Assembly: GCA_950295325.1 (NCBI GenBank) | Contig: OX485804.1 | Location: forward strand, 2,108,001 to 2,172,000 | DNA: 64,000 nt | Reading direction: 5' to 3' | From: Polytrichum commune | Taxonomy: Eukaryota > Streptophyta > Polytrichopsida > Polytrichales > Polytrichaceae | Part shown: positions 10,120 to 22,340 of the stretch, piece by piece | How positions within the stretch are numbered: position 1 is the first letter of the stretch | Layout: every line of letters starts with the position of its first letter | Program-made: the position numbers and the translations under genes | The notes under the pieces: generated by a model | Database searches by the model: none | What the model was told of the DNA's origin: nothing | The model's input: only the letters and a program-made list of their open reading frames with translations

Positions 10120-11871
10120 TCCCCACCCCATGCAGAAAGCAATAAGGTCTCAGACCACAATATTGTAGAACATTATGATAAATATAATCACAAAGACCAA
10201 CATTGAGGGCAATAATCCAAAGGATACCTGATAAACAATACAAAATATAAAGGTTGATTGAAACTATGAAATGGAAAAAACTCATATTGCAGAAAATCAA
10301 CTCCCGATCACTATCTCCAGAAGAAGTGGTAGAATTAATCAATTTTATGAAACAACCAGGAAGTGTGAAAGCATTTCATCTAGGTCAATATTTCTCAACT
10401 ACTAACTGCAAATCAATCTTGTAGATTGGCACCTGAACTAGGACATGTCGAGTCTTGAAAGTAAGGTAAATCAATAGACTCGTGATAGAAACTGAAACTT
10501 CAAGCCAAACCCCTGTCTGGCAAACTCCTAGCAAAACAAAACAACTCCTCACAGCAAAACTGATCTGGAAGAGCAACCCTTAAATATTACACTAGATGCA
10601 AGGGACTAGACACCTACAACTCGCCTCTCGAGGGCCAACACTTATGTAGACCACAAGGGAAGGAGGAACTCGCCCCTAGAGGAGCAACTCACCCCTCGAG
10701 GAGCAACATCTAAGGGTTCAAAAATTATTAGTAACATAGCCTAGTCCAATGATGATGAACATATTGTATTTAATATGTACAAAATATTTAGATTTTGTGC
10801 ATATACAATGATCAATAATTGAATGGATATCACACGATGGTGGAATATAATTTCTAGACCACAATAATTAAATGTTTACATTAGTCTTTTGTGTGTTTAT
10901 TTAAAGGAATTTATTTCTTCTTAATTGGTAACTAATAAAGTATTATGACATCCAACAACTCACGAAGTATTTGAGAGAGAGTGTGTCTTCTCAATGATAC
11001 TTAGTTCATCAAAATTTTATTAATCAAGTCATTAATGAGAGTCTCCTTAATATTATTTTATTTATCAAAGTTTCATTAATCAAGTCATTGATGAGGTTCT
11101 CTCAAATACTACTTTTAGAACAAGAAAGAGAAAGCTGCAAAACACTTTGTATTGCAGAGAAAAAATCCCAACATACATCGTCTAAAGCAAGCAGACACAA
11201 TGTGCACAAAACAAAGCCAGATTGGTGCATACTTTAGGGTAAATGTCTAGTTTCATAGCCTAGTCCAATGATGATGAACATATTGTATTTAAACAGTGAA
11301 AACCATGCTTTGAAGAATATTGGTTACCACCAACATACTTGAAGGTGTTGTACTTTTCTACAATGCCTCTAGGTGCTCGTACATCCCACTGGGAAAGCTG
11401 ATAGTCGTCAAGGGCGGACATTAAGTTCGCCCCTACGAACTATGGGGGTGTCAGATCCGGGCAGGGGGCAGCCTCCAGGGAAATTTTTGAACCCAACCGA
11501 AAACTGCTGCCCACCCCGCCCAACTTCGAAAAAAATATTGCCCTTGCATTCTTGAAGGCCGTTTGACTACAAATCCCATATTGAGTGCACTTCGCCTTCA
11601 AGGTCTAAAATCCAATATATATGTGCACTTCCAATTTGTAAATAAGCAATTCATTGGGATTCATTCCGGAAATGAAACCATCAATGAAGCACGTAATTAA
11701 CTTGGAGGTCAAATAAAATTACAAAATCCTCATTAACATTGAGGTTATAATTTTTATGACTTACCATTTGAAATTGTCTTTCTCATTCTAAAATGACACT
11801 TAAATTTAGTGTGCTGATTTAGTATGTATATTTTATAATATTTTAGTAACGCCGCCTACTTTCACAGGTAT
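10120..11871. other. no gene seen; short direct repeats
   Basis: Near 10640-10710 a gaggagcaactc-type motif repeats locally. The 36-bp stretch beginning catagcctagtccaatgatg occurs at about 10736 and again at about 11254, in direct orientation some 518 bp apart. No coding frame is convincing. Confidence 0.45.
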
Positions 11872-13378
11872 TCATACACATTCAAACCAATAATGACGTA
11901 AAGTTTGAAGAGAAGACTGCACATCCTTGTAACACACAGGGGCTATAGGTTCAGATGCAAGAGTTTCAGTGTCATCCTCCTCCTCAACAAAGGAATTTGG
12001 GTTGAACATCTCCATCAATTCTTCATTGGATGGTTGGTAAGGATTATTCAAGTCAAATTCAGCTTCATAGTTGATGAATTCCTCTGCAGTCATATTAGGT
12101 GAGATCTCTGAGCTTGCTTGACATACCACACTAAGCCGCTCCAAAAGTGTGGTGATTTCTTGCACTTCTTTTTGGTGAGCCTCCTGTAATGCTTGATTGG
12201 TGGTCAGAATAGATAGTACTCCAGTGTGATTCCAACAATTATGAATGGTCTCAAAACTAACCCCATGTCGCCAAGAATGAAAAAGCATGACTACTGCTTG
12301 ATACACATTAAGCTCTGGATTCTGAGCAGACATCAAACAATTGATCTTGTGCTCAATCATTCGCTTGCGATATTGGGCTTTGAATGAGGCTATTATTCCT
12401 GCATCCATGGGCTGAAATCTGCTAGTGGTGTTGGGTGGTAGAAACTCCAATTGAGTGATACGCAACCTTGATCCTATGGTAGGAGTTTGGTGTCTTGAGA
12501 AGTTATCAACAAGAAGCAAAACCTTCTGCTTGCCCAATGCAATCATTCTTGCCTCAAAATCTAGCATAAACCTTTCAAATAATTTTGTTGTCATCCAAGC
12601 CTTCTTGTTGGCTGCCCACAAAATGCCAAGGTTCTGAGGATTCACAATATTTCTTTGAGAGAAGGCTCTAGGCTTCACAAACTTGTTAATAACAAAAGGA
12701 GGCAGCTTAATGCTACCATCAGTATTACTGGTGAATGCAATTGTGAGCCTCTCTTTTTGTTTTTTTCTACCAGATAGGCGATGTGTGGCTAGTGTACGGT
12801 TTGGCTCTAATCGATAGAACAGCCCAGTCTCATCCATATTAAAAATATCAGAGACTTGGTACCTTGAACATATGAGTTTGATCTACTCCATGCGTTGTAA
12901 GGCCTCTGGAGAGTTGTCTGTTGAACCTGCTTCTCCATGTCGAGTGTAGCCTTTAATCTTGAACCTCCGCTTGAAGCCCTCCAACCACCCATTAGAAAAT
13001 TATAGCTCCTTTTGAGATGGATCCTTCTGGCTCATGTTGTAGAATTTCTTTGCAACTGCTATCAAAAGATCATCTGTTATGGTAAGCACCATGTTCCTGC
13101 ATCAATGTAAACCAAGAAAATGTAGCATTCTCAACCTGAGGGCAATAAACCTTTCTGACTCTCTTAATAGTTGGAGGTGCTTCAACGTCTAAGTCCAGCA
13201 AATCCTTTCTCTTGAGTAACCTGGAAATGGACATTTCAGATGAAGAGGCTTGGAATTTAGCATTTGCCCACAATGTTAGAGCTTTGTTGCTAATACGTTG
13301 CCCTGACTCAACGTGACTCTGCCGATACAACAAAATCTCTTTCTTCTGAGCCAAATTGAACTCTGAAGCCTTTCCCAT
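11872..13378 (-). pseudogene. dead pogo/Tigger-type transposase
   Basis: The N-terminus (13378-13070) is a CENP-B-type helix-turn-helix (FNLAQKKEILLYRQ, ISRLLKRK). A second DNA-binding part follows (FSNGWLEGFKRRFKIKGYTRHGEAGS), then an intact 321-codon DDE_1 domain (12837-11872). The catalytic triad is visible as MDETG, LLLVDNFSRH and QPMDAGII. Lesions lie between them: a small frameshift near 13075, a stop before FSNGWLEG and a stop in the stretch before MDETG. The catalytic half is thus uninterrupted while the DNA-binding half is broken. The transposase would have cut and pasted its element at TA sites. One element end is at 14005; I could not find the other. Confidence 0.85.
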
Positions 13379-13946
13379 CTCTACTGTCCTAGATTAAATT
13401 AAAAGACAGATGCAAACTGACTCTAAACCACAAGGACACAAACCCTATCCACAAAAAATAATACAGCACCCTCAAAATTAATCAGACAAAACTCGCCGCT
13501 GCTGCCGCAGGAGACTTGGAAGGCAGATTTCGGCCAACCATAACTCACTCGTTAGAAGTCGGAATTCGACAAAACTACTACCATTGGAATCGTCTCCTCA
13601 ATAGCTTTCTAATGGTATGTGATTCGCCTTACAAGTCTGAAATTCGAAAACAACATTCTCAGAAATTTGAACGCTGGTAGACTGGCTCAACCTGCTAGGG
13701 TAAACTGAGTTGACGAGGGAGGGACTTGCAGTCAATATCCTAAACCCTAATAATCTCTAAATGGGGGGTATGTTACAGTATGTTACAGTATATTACATGT
13801 GCTATGTTACAATATATTGTATTGTATGGTATTATATAGTATAATAATAAGTTAACAGATATAGAGGGCAAAATTACAAAGAGGGGAGTAGCCAATCAGT
13901 TAACACTTAACGTTATTGTAGTCTCCCCAAGTAGGGAGTAGAAAAA

Positions 13947-14005
13947 ATGTTAACACTTATGGAATTTTAACACTTATAGAGGTAACACTTATAGAGGGTG
14001 GACTG
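13947..14005 (-). mobile_element. terminal repeat of the pogo/Tigger element
   Basis: On the minus strand the element starts CAGTCCACCCTCTATAAGTG after a TA (14006-14007). CAGT tips and TA targets are typical of pogo/Tc1-type elements. The end region holds three copies of a taacacttat-aga motif. No matching opposite end occurs between 10.7 and 11.87 kb, so that side is truncated or too diverged to recognise. Confidence 0.55.
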
Positions 14006-14007
14006 TA

Positions 14008-14255
14008 CTTACCTCTGATGTTCGCATCAACATCAATGTGTTGTCATTGTGCAAGAGTATGGCTGCTCTTTGGGAGTCCTTGTGCTCGGTGAGACATGCT
14101 AGCTCTGATTGAACTTTCATACCCGTCTGTAATTTCTTCAAGATGTAGATGGAATCACTCCCAACAATGAAGTCATGGTCGTGCACCCCCATAACTAGCC
14201 ACTGCACTCGTCTTGAAAGATCTATGGAGTTGGTTTCATGTACGTGGAGCCCCAA
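14008..14255 (-). pseudogene. unidentified exon-like frame beside the pogo insertion
   Basis: The minus frame runs through QWLVMGVHDHDFIVGSDS and ELACLTEHKDSQRAAILL to a GAG|GTAAG donor at about 14013. The TA target of the pogo element lies immediately after GTAAG, so the element inserted at the start of an intron. The protein is not recognised. It could be the downstream part of the Harbinger-like gene at 14343-14613. Confidence 0.35.
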
Positions 14256-14342
14256 TTTCTCTACATCTCGTGTCTACTGGTGCAACCACTCTCTCACATG
14301 AGCTAATATCCTCTGGTGCCCAATTCATGTCCATTGGAATAG

Positions 14343-14613
14343 CCAAAATGCTAACTTATGCAAGAACATAATAACCATAGCACGATCAACCTTAAATAAT
14401 TGTTCTATAATTGGTGGTTTCATGTTCTACGTAGAGCCTAAAAAATTCAACTAGATTAAAAAAAAATGTGTAGGTCATTCTATATTCTTGAATAGACAAA
14501 GTATCATGAACTTGTGAGTCAAAATTCCAATCATCTTTCTGTAAACCCTCCACATCTGACTCGAATGTAGAAATTCCACCACTCATGGTAAATTGTTTTT
14601 TGGATAACCTCAC
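14343..14613 (-). pseudogene. PIF/Harbinger-type transposase fragment
   Basis: The motif order DTLSIQEYRMTYTFFFNLVE, then HETTNYRTI, then (after a one-base frameshift) VDRAMVIMFLHKLAFW matches the region before the DDE domain of HARBI1-like nucleases. In that family a conserved EYRM-S-TF segment is followed by T-R-I-VD-AVAI-L-LA. The catalytic domain was not found and no terminal repeats were recognised. Confidence 0.5.
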
Positions 14614-15337
14614 TCACGGTTTTCATAGTAAATAACAAAGAAATAATGCTACAATTATCTCCATCATTTTGAAACAAAGGGGGCATTTTCAGAAACTCTA
14701 ATGAATCCACTGTAGCATAAATTACACTTTTAACAATTTTGTGCCCAAAATAAATGGTGAATTGAACACTTGAAGAGAGTTGTAAACACTATATTAAACA
14801 TTTCGGGACTTTTGGGAGTCCAAAAGTTGCAAAAAATGTATACTTTGGCCTAATGGGAACATGGGAACCTACAAATGTTCATGGGAACACTCTCGTAGGA
14901 ACGTGTGTATTGGGAGTCATGGATATGGGAACAAGGAATTCGGGTAATACTTACGCCACTGTTGGCCTCCATAACATGCATCATGTACACATCTCACATA
15001 CAATGATGATAATATTCAATATTAGTTTAATATACAACATTATACAATACATATGTGGACAAATGTAGGACACATCGAATAGAAGCCTTCCATTAAGGTT
15101 GTGTATACACCATACATAGAGGTATGTCATTTGTTACAAGTTGCACATAAAGCAAGAGTTAGAGATTGAACATAAAATATTTCGTTTGTCAATTTTGGCC
15201 CACCCTATCACCTAACAAAAAACAACGAGCAAGTTTGTTTCGTCAAATTCCATATGCCTTATGTATTTCCTTGTCTTTGATCACCGGGAAGGGCGTCCAC
15301 TAGCTGGACGTCTGCCAGTTCCATGTCCATGGCCTCC
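14614..15337. other. no gene seen
   Basis: AT-rich sequence with repeated gggaac words near 14850-14940. No coding frame or terminal repeat recognised. Confidence 0.45.
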
Positions 15338-15994
15338 CTATTGCACACTAGAGTCTAAAACGTCCGCCTCAACTACCCTCCTTCCACTCTCTTGTGATGA
15401 ACGACGACGAAGATTATCTTTGGCAAATCCAATTTGCTCTGATGGAATAATAACCTTTAGGGGCTCAACATCTTGATGTTTTGGCAGAGGCCAAGGTGCC
15501 AAGATGCAATCAATTGGTTGCCAGTCAGGAATGGAGTATTTCAAGTCATGCTTCCACTTGAAGTTGGGGTTTGAGTCCCACCCATTCCATTTCTTTGATA
15601 GGTTTTTGGCTGTTGAAGTGGGAATGAACCATTGTACAAGAATTTGACGTGGATGCTCTCCCATGACCGCCAAGTTAGGTGGAGACAAAGCACGGCAAAC
15701 CCAAATGGGTCTACCTATATCTTGTTCTTGGGAACACAATAAGAGGAAATGACCCTCATGCACATTATCAGCGATGTGGAAAGCATGTGCGGGACGAAGG
15801 TTTGATGGACCAACATATTGGTCATCCAGTTGGTGCTCTTCCCAAAGCTTTGCATTATGTAAGAATGGATGTGCATCCCGTGGCCAGAATCCCTCGGACA
15901 ATGGCAATCGGACAATGTATACATTTGTGAGAGGTGTTTCTAATGCCTCCTTCACCCCTATCCAGTATTGCAAAATATGCTTGTGTAAATCCAT
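15338..15994 (-). CDS. intact 218-codon ORF, unidentified (possibly TE-derived)
   Basis: This is the longest undamaged frame in the left half apart from RPL3 and the catalytic half of the pogo transposase. Its composition is protein-like: Trp-rich, with motifs FLHNAKLWEEHQLDDQYVGP (about 45-65), NVHEGHFLLL (about 77-87), DIGRPIWVCRAL (about 91-102), HPRQILVQWFIPTS (about 114-127) and WNGWDSNPNFKW (about 136-148). The ILVQWF plus W-containing segment recalls a small beta-barrel of chromodomain, Tudor or BAH type, but that is inference. No signal peptide or membrane segment is evident. The ATG at 15994 is followed by MDLHKHILQYW; an in-frame stop lies upstream, after which the frame continues without an ATG, so the N-terminus could lie in an upstream exon. 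Its neighbours are all dead transposons. Confidence 0.5.
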   Translation of the reverse strand: MDLHKHILQYWIGVKEALETPLTNVYIVRLPLSEGFWPRDAHPFLHNAKLWEEHQLDDQYVGPSNLRPAHAFHIADNVHEGHFLLLCSQEQDIGRPIWVCRALSPPNLAVMGEHPRQILVQWFIPTSTAKNLSKKWNGWDSNPNFKWKHDLKYSIPDWQPIDCILAPWPLPKHQDVEPLKVIIPSEQIGFAKDNLRRRSSQESGRRVVEADVLDSSVQ

Positions 15995-16663
15995 ATAATA
16001 TGCTCCAATTGTGTCGTGGTCACATTATAGGCTGCTTGTAACACAACAGTTAATAACCACCAAGCACCACAGAATTTTCAACATTGAGAAGATTAAGCAA
16101 ATTGGATTTTTTTTTTGAGCCTTATTAATCAGGTTCTCACTGGTTAGATTTTTGTTTCTCCTCTCTGGCCTGCATCAGAAGGCTAGATGCAAATTGTTGG
16201 AGGGTTACTGAAAAAATTGTGATCGAGATGTTCAGAAAACTACATTTCTAGAAGAATGATCTTCCAGCTAACCCAAAGGAATTGAAGTTCTCGCTCAGAT
16301 GTTGCAGATAAAAAGAAATTGCATTTGGAATGAAGCGAGTGATTAGTTGAAAATGGTATGATTAGACGTCGATTAGCCCTCACACTTCGTTGACCATAAA
16401 ATCCTAGACCTATTGCTGAAGCTAACCGGTGTTTCATTAGAGTTAACCTTAAAGTCTCTAAAAAAAACCCATGTTTTGGTCGGGAGTTCCTCCCCACTTT
16501 TGACATTTAAAAGTGTTTGTGCTCAGAAGATAAAAGAAGAAGAGAAACTTCGGTCTCCGTTAGGAGGCCGACGTGAATGAAGTGTTTGTTCGTTCCACCC
16601 CTAGACCTATGTCCACTGGACAAAGGAATAGAGGTATAGAACTACTTCCCCCTTTCGAGAGTA
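15995..16663. other. no gene; fragment shared with 18.2 kb
   Basis: The minus-strand segment at about 16452-16507 (MSKVGRNSRPKH in translation) recurs in inverted orientation at about 18196-18250 (MSKVGRNSHPKH). The pair is probably left from one transposon family. No other gene is evident. Confidence 0.4.
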
Positions 16664-17510
16664 CCGTAGTTTAATAGCAGGTTCGGCACAAAATAATTCC
16701 AAAATTAGATGCCTAAAATTTTGGAATATTATTGGCATTTTTTGCCGAATATAAAATTAATTATTTTTCAAAATTGCCTAAAAGTAAGAAATTTTTACTT
16801 CTCACTAGAGTTTTACTTACAATGGAAGCATATGTGAATTTTGAAGGAGAGAAGGTGCTCCTTTTGTAATCAAGCTCACGTACATTAGTCCACAAAGAAT
16901 ATGGGTTAAGAAGTACAAGACTCTAGGCGAGGCTTTTCAAATGTGTTGTACACAAATTTTTGGAGTCCAATTGAGCATAGAAGATGAAGTTTTATAGAAT
17001 TTTGTCCAACTAACAAAAGTTGAGAAATCAATCCTTCTTCCACCTCCAACAAGTTTTGTGTCAAAATAAGTCTTTATGCAAAAGATATGGACAAAACATT
17101 GCAGCCGTGTAAAGATCAAAAAATTAAAATGCGTTCATAACAGTTTTTTGGAGCTCATTTGTGCATAGAAGATCAACTTTTTTGGAATTTTGTTGGTCTA
17201 AGAAAAGTTTAGAAATCAAGTAATATTTCACCTCCAACAAATTTTATGTCATTTGAAGACTCTATGCAAAAGTTATGCGTGTTATAAAAATGATGTCTAA
17301 CGAGGTGCTTCACCTCAAAGTTTACATATCCCATATGCATTGTTGAACACAACTCCACTCTACTTGAATAAAGCACAGAGCCGAATTTTTAAAAATTAAA
17401 AGAGAAAATTGCCGAAAATATGAATATACTATTTTTAGGTGCCGAACCTACTTTTTGAACTTTAATTAAATATTAGGCAGCAAGTTGCCTAACCTGCTAG
17501 TAAACTACGG
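16664..17510 (-). mobile_element. TA-flanked MITE, copy 2 (847 bp, inverted)
   Basis: Same ends as the element at 3056-3997 (CCGTAGTTTA, then TAGCAGGTT) and TA on both sides (16662-16663, 17511-17512), but in reverse orientation. It is nearly identical in sequence to copy 1 apart from about 95 bp missing, corresponding to roughly 3192-3288 of copy 1. The 60-codon frame at 16937-17119 encodes exactly the same peptide as 3542-3724. Confidence 0.75.
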
Positions 17511-17512
17511 TA

Positions 17513-18682
17513 GACACTATAGTCACAAGTAACTAGTAACAGATAGAACCAATACCCTATAAGGACTGGTTAGTCTTGGATTTGTTTGGTGCAAGGTTTT
17601 AACTCTTGGTGTTTTAGATTATGGTGAGTGTGTTTGCGTAAGCATTGGGAGTGTGATGTTTATGTCACCTAGCAATCCGTCTTTCATTGTGCCCGTTGCC
17701 GATATATCCTAATGTGATTTTAATTATTATATTTTTAGTGTTTATTGATTATTGATTTATTTATTTGTTGACTAGGGGGGGTCTTGTAATTGAGGTAGAG
17801 GTTGATTATTTTCTAATCTTCTTTTGTGGAGGAGGATGGACATGGCATATTGTATGGCAATGGTGTTTATGTTTTTAAAGGTGTTTCGAATGGCTAACAT
17901 AGCTCAGAAGATAGTTATTTATACACTGATAAGGAATATATGAGTTTTCAAGAAGAGAGGAGCCTCTAAGGAGTGTTCAAGTGGTGTAGGAACCCTTAAC
18001 TTTGGTGAAATGGAGGGGAGGCATTTAGAAATGAATTTCGTGACAAATTTTTGAAGGCACCTTAAATGATGTTCTCAAGACTTTGGCTAGGAATTCATTT
18101 TTATATAACCGTCTTTCGGTCAATGTCAAACGTCTTCCCTCCATTTCACCAAAATTAGGGGTTCTCACATCACTTGGTTACTCATTGATCATTATAAAAT
18201 GTCAAAAGTAGGGAGGAACTCCCACCCAAAACATGAGTTTTGAGAGACTTTTGAGGCTAACTTTATTGTGTCGACCAACTGTCTTTGCTCTTGGATCTTG
18301 GCTTACGGAAATGATGTCTACCTCTCATCTTGATGCCCATGTCCGGTTTCTATGCAAATTCATGGGCAGTGTAGAATGCGCTAGCTGGTGAACGTTGCAC
18401 AACCGAACATGATCCAATCCTACTTGAAATCAATCCTATATTATTGGAATGAAATTGATCATGCTAGAATGCAACCTACATGTGGTGGCTTTAGAAGCAA
18501 ATTGCCATGAACGATAAGCTTTGTGGGTTGAGTGATCAAATTATTTGGAATCATTGGAATTGTTGCATTTCTTGAAAAGACATGATAAATCAATTTTAAA
18601 ATGTTCATGAAGATTTTGAATTGCTACACAAAAGATTGTCAATTTTTTTCATTCATTCATATGGATATTAGTTTATATATGC
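17513..18682. other. no gene seen
   Basis: Contains the inverted relative (about 18196-18250) of the 16.45 kb fragment. No coding frame, terminal repeat or RNA gene recognised. Confidence 0.45.
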
Positions 18683-19286
18683 AGGTGCAAGCACGGTAAA
18701 GTGGATAGCTCTTGATCCCTGCCTAGTGTTAAGTGAAAGTGATTCAAATTTATGTACTAACTTTGAATTATTTGATGAAAAAAAAAATCATAGATATCCT
18801 AAAAACATATTGATCTACAAAGCCAAGCAATTTATGATAACAAAAAAATTCCAAGAAAAGTCTACATATTTTAGAAGACGGGTGGAAGTGGTGTGCAAGT
18901 AGGTGATATTGAATAAGTGATTCTTTAAAATTTGTTTAAAGTATAATAAAATTACATTAAATCGATGGTTTTCTACAGAGTTTTGTAATGATGCCCTCAA
19001 GTAGATAATGAATTCAAGGAATATGAAAGACAATTCCAACTTCAAAATAGTTAAGGTCATGAAATCTACGTCCAAAACTAGACTCAATCATTTGTTTTTG
19101 AGCATCACTTTTGATGCTAAGTATTGAAGATTTCAACTTGATATTCTACAATTGAGTATGTAACACAACAATAGAGGTCATCATAAAAAAAATCCAATTT
19201 AAATGACGCTTTGCTACTACATTTAGGCCTTTGACCTTTTAGTATATTGGAGCACTTTTTTGGTCCACTTTACCATGCTTGCACCC
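18683..19286 (+). mobile_element. non-autonomous element with 4-bp TSD, copy 1
   Basis: The ends are inverted repeats, AGGTGCAAGCACGG on the left and CCATGCTTGCACCC on the right, extending into GTAAAGTGGA. The flanking tetranucleotide ATGC occurs at 18679-18682 and 19287-19290. A related copy in opposite orientation lies at 37716-38290 with its own 4-bp duplication. The 604-bp body has no transposase. Superfamilies reported to make 4-bp duplications of variable sequence, such as Sola1, are candidates; assignment needs an autonomous relative. Confidence 0.7.
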
Positions 19287-19290
19287 ATGC

Positions 19291-21202
19291 ACTTGGAAGT
19301 GTTTCCAAGATTATCATGATTCTCAAAATCAATACTCTGTGCAGGCTAAAAGTAGACAAACTCTATGAGATGAACCTCAAATTCAGAAGGTTAGCCAAAT
19401 CTTCCGTCGATTGTAGCTGCAATTCGAGGTGCCTTAGAAACAGCAGGAAGCTTGCTGAAATTTGATTGTGAATTTCCAGCTGGCTTTTATAAACCTTGAG
19501 TCTTTACCCCTGGCAGTATCAATCATGGTCAATCAACTCTGTATAAATAGCTCGAGAGAGATGTTTTATTACACCTGCTCTGCAATGTCGATACTGAGTA
19601 TGGTGTAATTGGTTGTTAATAAATGCTATAAACTCCACCAAAGAGAAGAGTGGGCCATACCCAGATTCCACATTGCAGTTATTGAAATTATTAACTCCAC
19701 CAAGGTCTCAAACAACTGGCTAAAACCTATCGAACGACCATGCACAATCCAAGGAATTCACTCAACCAAATTCCAATTCCCTAAAATCTAGCCTACCTCT
19801 CCAGATCATGTCAAGAACTCCAGAGAATGATTACGAGCGATTCTAAGCATAGATCACACACTAAAAATCTCTTCAATTGAACATAAGTATAAATTTTCTG
19901 AGATACTTGATGATTTTGTAATCTTAACATACACAAGAAGATATTGATGACACAAATATATTTCACAAGACAAATTACAATCACAATAAGCATTGTAATG
20001 TTCTTCTCAACTCTTACTTGTAGTGACTGTCAAAAGGTGAGACAATGCAACCTCTTTTTCCTAGTAGCAAAAGGGAGTCCCTAACTCTTGCGGCAATTCA
20101 TCAATTGTAAGTAATTATTACAGAACAATGATCCTGACTTAGGAAGGTGCACCTTCCACAGGTAAAGATGGATCTTTGAGGCATACAGTTTGCAAGATAG
20201 AACATGTGATGAGAGGGACGCACAAAAAATGAGTGTGATGTGTCTATGGAAAATAGGGACAGGGTTCTCAAATCAAAGCTACTTGGGGTTTTTGCATCAA
20301 TCGATCCTAGGTTTCGGCAGCTTTGTTTCCTGGAATGTCTTCTTAATTAGATAAGTGTCAGTGTATGTTTGCCAAGGTTCTATGTGTGCAATTTGTTCCT
20401 TAAGAGTAGGAACCACTGGAAACCTGAAGTACCGAAATAACTGTCATGTCCTTTATGATTATTTTCTGACGGCAAATATCTCCATTTGTATTTCCTTATG
20501 GGCTCTGTTGTGTTAAGATGCTGATGTTTGTTTAGGGTCCTTCATAATTATAACTTAATGACCGTCAGTGTGCTGCTGTTGAAATATTTAAGGTGTTAGT
20601 GATTTCTTCCCAGTACTTCAAGATTGCTGTAGTTGACACAGAAAGTCCATAAATGTGTCCACTGTAACTGATTTTAACACTCATTTTTGAACATATAAGG
20701 TTTCAAAAATCTGAAAGCCTGGGCTAGAGTTCACAATTCAAAAGACTCCAAGAAGGGGACGTTGAACTCCCTCCATCAGTGTGCTGGTGGCGTTCCACCT
20801 CTAGGTATTTGTTGTACCTTGTCTTTGATGGTAGGTTCAAAAGTCGGGTTGACAGCCCAAACTAGAAGTCATTGTAGTATCTGGAATCTAATATTTACAG
20901 TTGCCAACATTGTGCTGCCATCGCTCATCTATTTCATTACTGTTTCTGCAGACACGTTCACCACCAATTCTTCCTTCACTTTCTGTATTGTTAGAATGTA
21001 GTTCATCCACTCCCTCGACAGCAATCAGTGTAGTGAAAAATTCCTCTCCAGTGGCACCTTGACAATGTGTAATTGATTGTAGATTCCTCATCTCAGGCAG
21101 TAGATTTATGCCGAATTGGTTATAATGCAAGTTAATCTCAGGTAGATAATATTTGGTTATATGATAGTTCAACATTGGTATAGCACAATGCATGACCAAA
21201 TT
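19291..21202. other. no convincing gene
   Basis: The minus frame at 20888-21223 (111 codons) is the only notable one. It has an LRR-like cadence in its middle (LPEINLHYNQFGINLLPEM) but no second repeat or splice partner. It runs into the left boundary of duplicated block A. Confidence 0.4.
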
Positions 21203-22154
21203 TGGAGGATAGATGGTAGACATGTCTTTACAAGGATATCTTTGAATTTGTTGCAGCCCTGGTCCACTTTAGCTGTCACCCACTTGTGGTCTGTATGATA
21301 TTCATTGTGAGATTCTTCATGTTGTATTGGTCATGTATGATTTTCCACATCTTTATACTGATGATATTTATCCATATTAGTAGGGCTTCTAAAATGTATC
21401 ATGATTATAGCTGTGTAACTTTTTTGTGCCTTCACCTTTGATCATTTGGGCACAATAGGCCCATAAACGCGGTGTTTTCAATTTCAACAAGGCTTCTCTG
21501 ACGATGGTTTTCTTTATTACGAATTTCTTTTAATTAGCGTTACCAATGGCCACCTTTTTCACTCTCTTCTATATTATAATAAATTTTAAAATGTTTTATT
21601 AGAAATATATATAACCTGCCTCTACCAACAACCATCAATCTCACTTTCACATGTGTTTCTTAAGCATAAAAATAACCCTCTACCTCTCTTTGGCATATCA
21701 TGTAAGGGAAATGCAGTTATATTATAATCAAATATTTTAAAAATATACCAATCATGAGCTTCCACTAACGCTATCAAGAATTGTGAAAAGTTTTATATTC
21801 ACCAAACCTTATTCATTAAGTGTTGACATGCATTACCGGGGTCCTATTACCACTCAAAGGCAATCTCTACAATACTCCTATCCTATGACGGGATAGAGCC
21901 AACAAAACAAAGGCATGCTCAAAAATTCAACACAAAAACATAGCGATTGGTTCAGTTCATCATTAGATTGTCCATTAAGTCAATCTAACCTCCTATTATG
22001 GATCGTGATTCGCCTGATTCTTAGTAGGCCCAAAGACCATGGCACTCCCTCATGGTTCAATACTTACCTCTACTTCACATTCCATGAGATCAACAACTTC
22101 GTTGAGATCTTGTCACTAGCAAACCTAGAATATCTCTCTTCACATCTAAGGGCT

Positions 22155-22340
22155 CTAAATTCTGCAACAAGATGGTAAAAATGCAACAATTAGATTCATA
22201 CACAGAATCACGCCAAGAGCCTCGACTACCAAAGACCGAAGTCCTCCAGTTGAGCCAATATTGAAGGTTGGATCTGATGAATCGAACCTCTGCAGCAGAT
22301 ATCTGCACTCTGTATCTGGTTTAGAAAAGACTTTATACAA
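22155..22340 (-). other. conserved 61-codon frame, possible exon (A)
   Basis: A minus frame with DTECRYLLQRFDSS and STGGLRSLVVEALGV is kept in block B (43060-43245) with 7 replacements in 61 codons. A GTATGA donor and a ttgttgcag acceptor about 40 bp apart lie in its distal part, so it may be an exon of an unidentified gene downstream of P. Function unknown. Confidence 0.35.

Noticed and set aside
18815-19087. 90-codon minus frame inside the 4-bp-TSD element
   Set aside because: Not open in the second copy (37716-38290) and very AT-rich.
20888-21223. 111-codon minus frame as an LRR gene end
   Set aside because: Only one weak LRR-like stretch; no repeat periodicity, splice partner or copy in block B.
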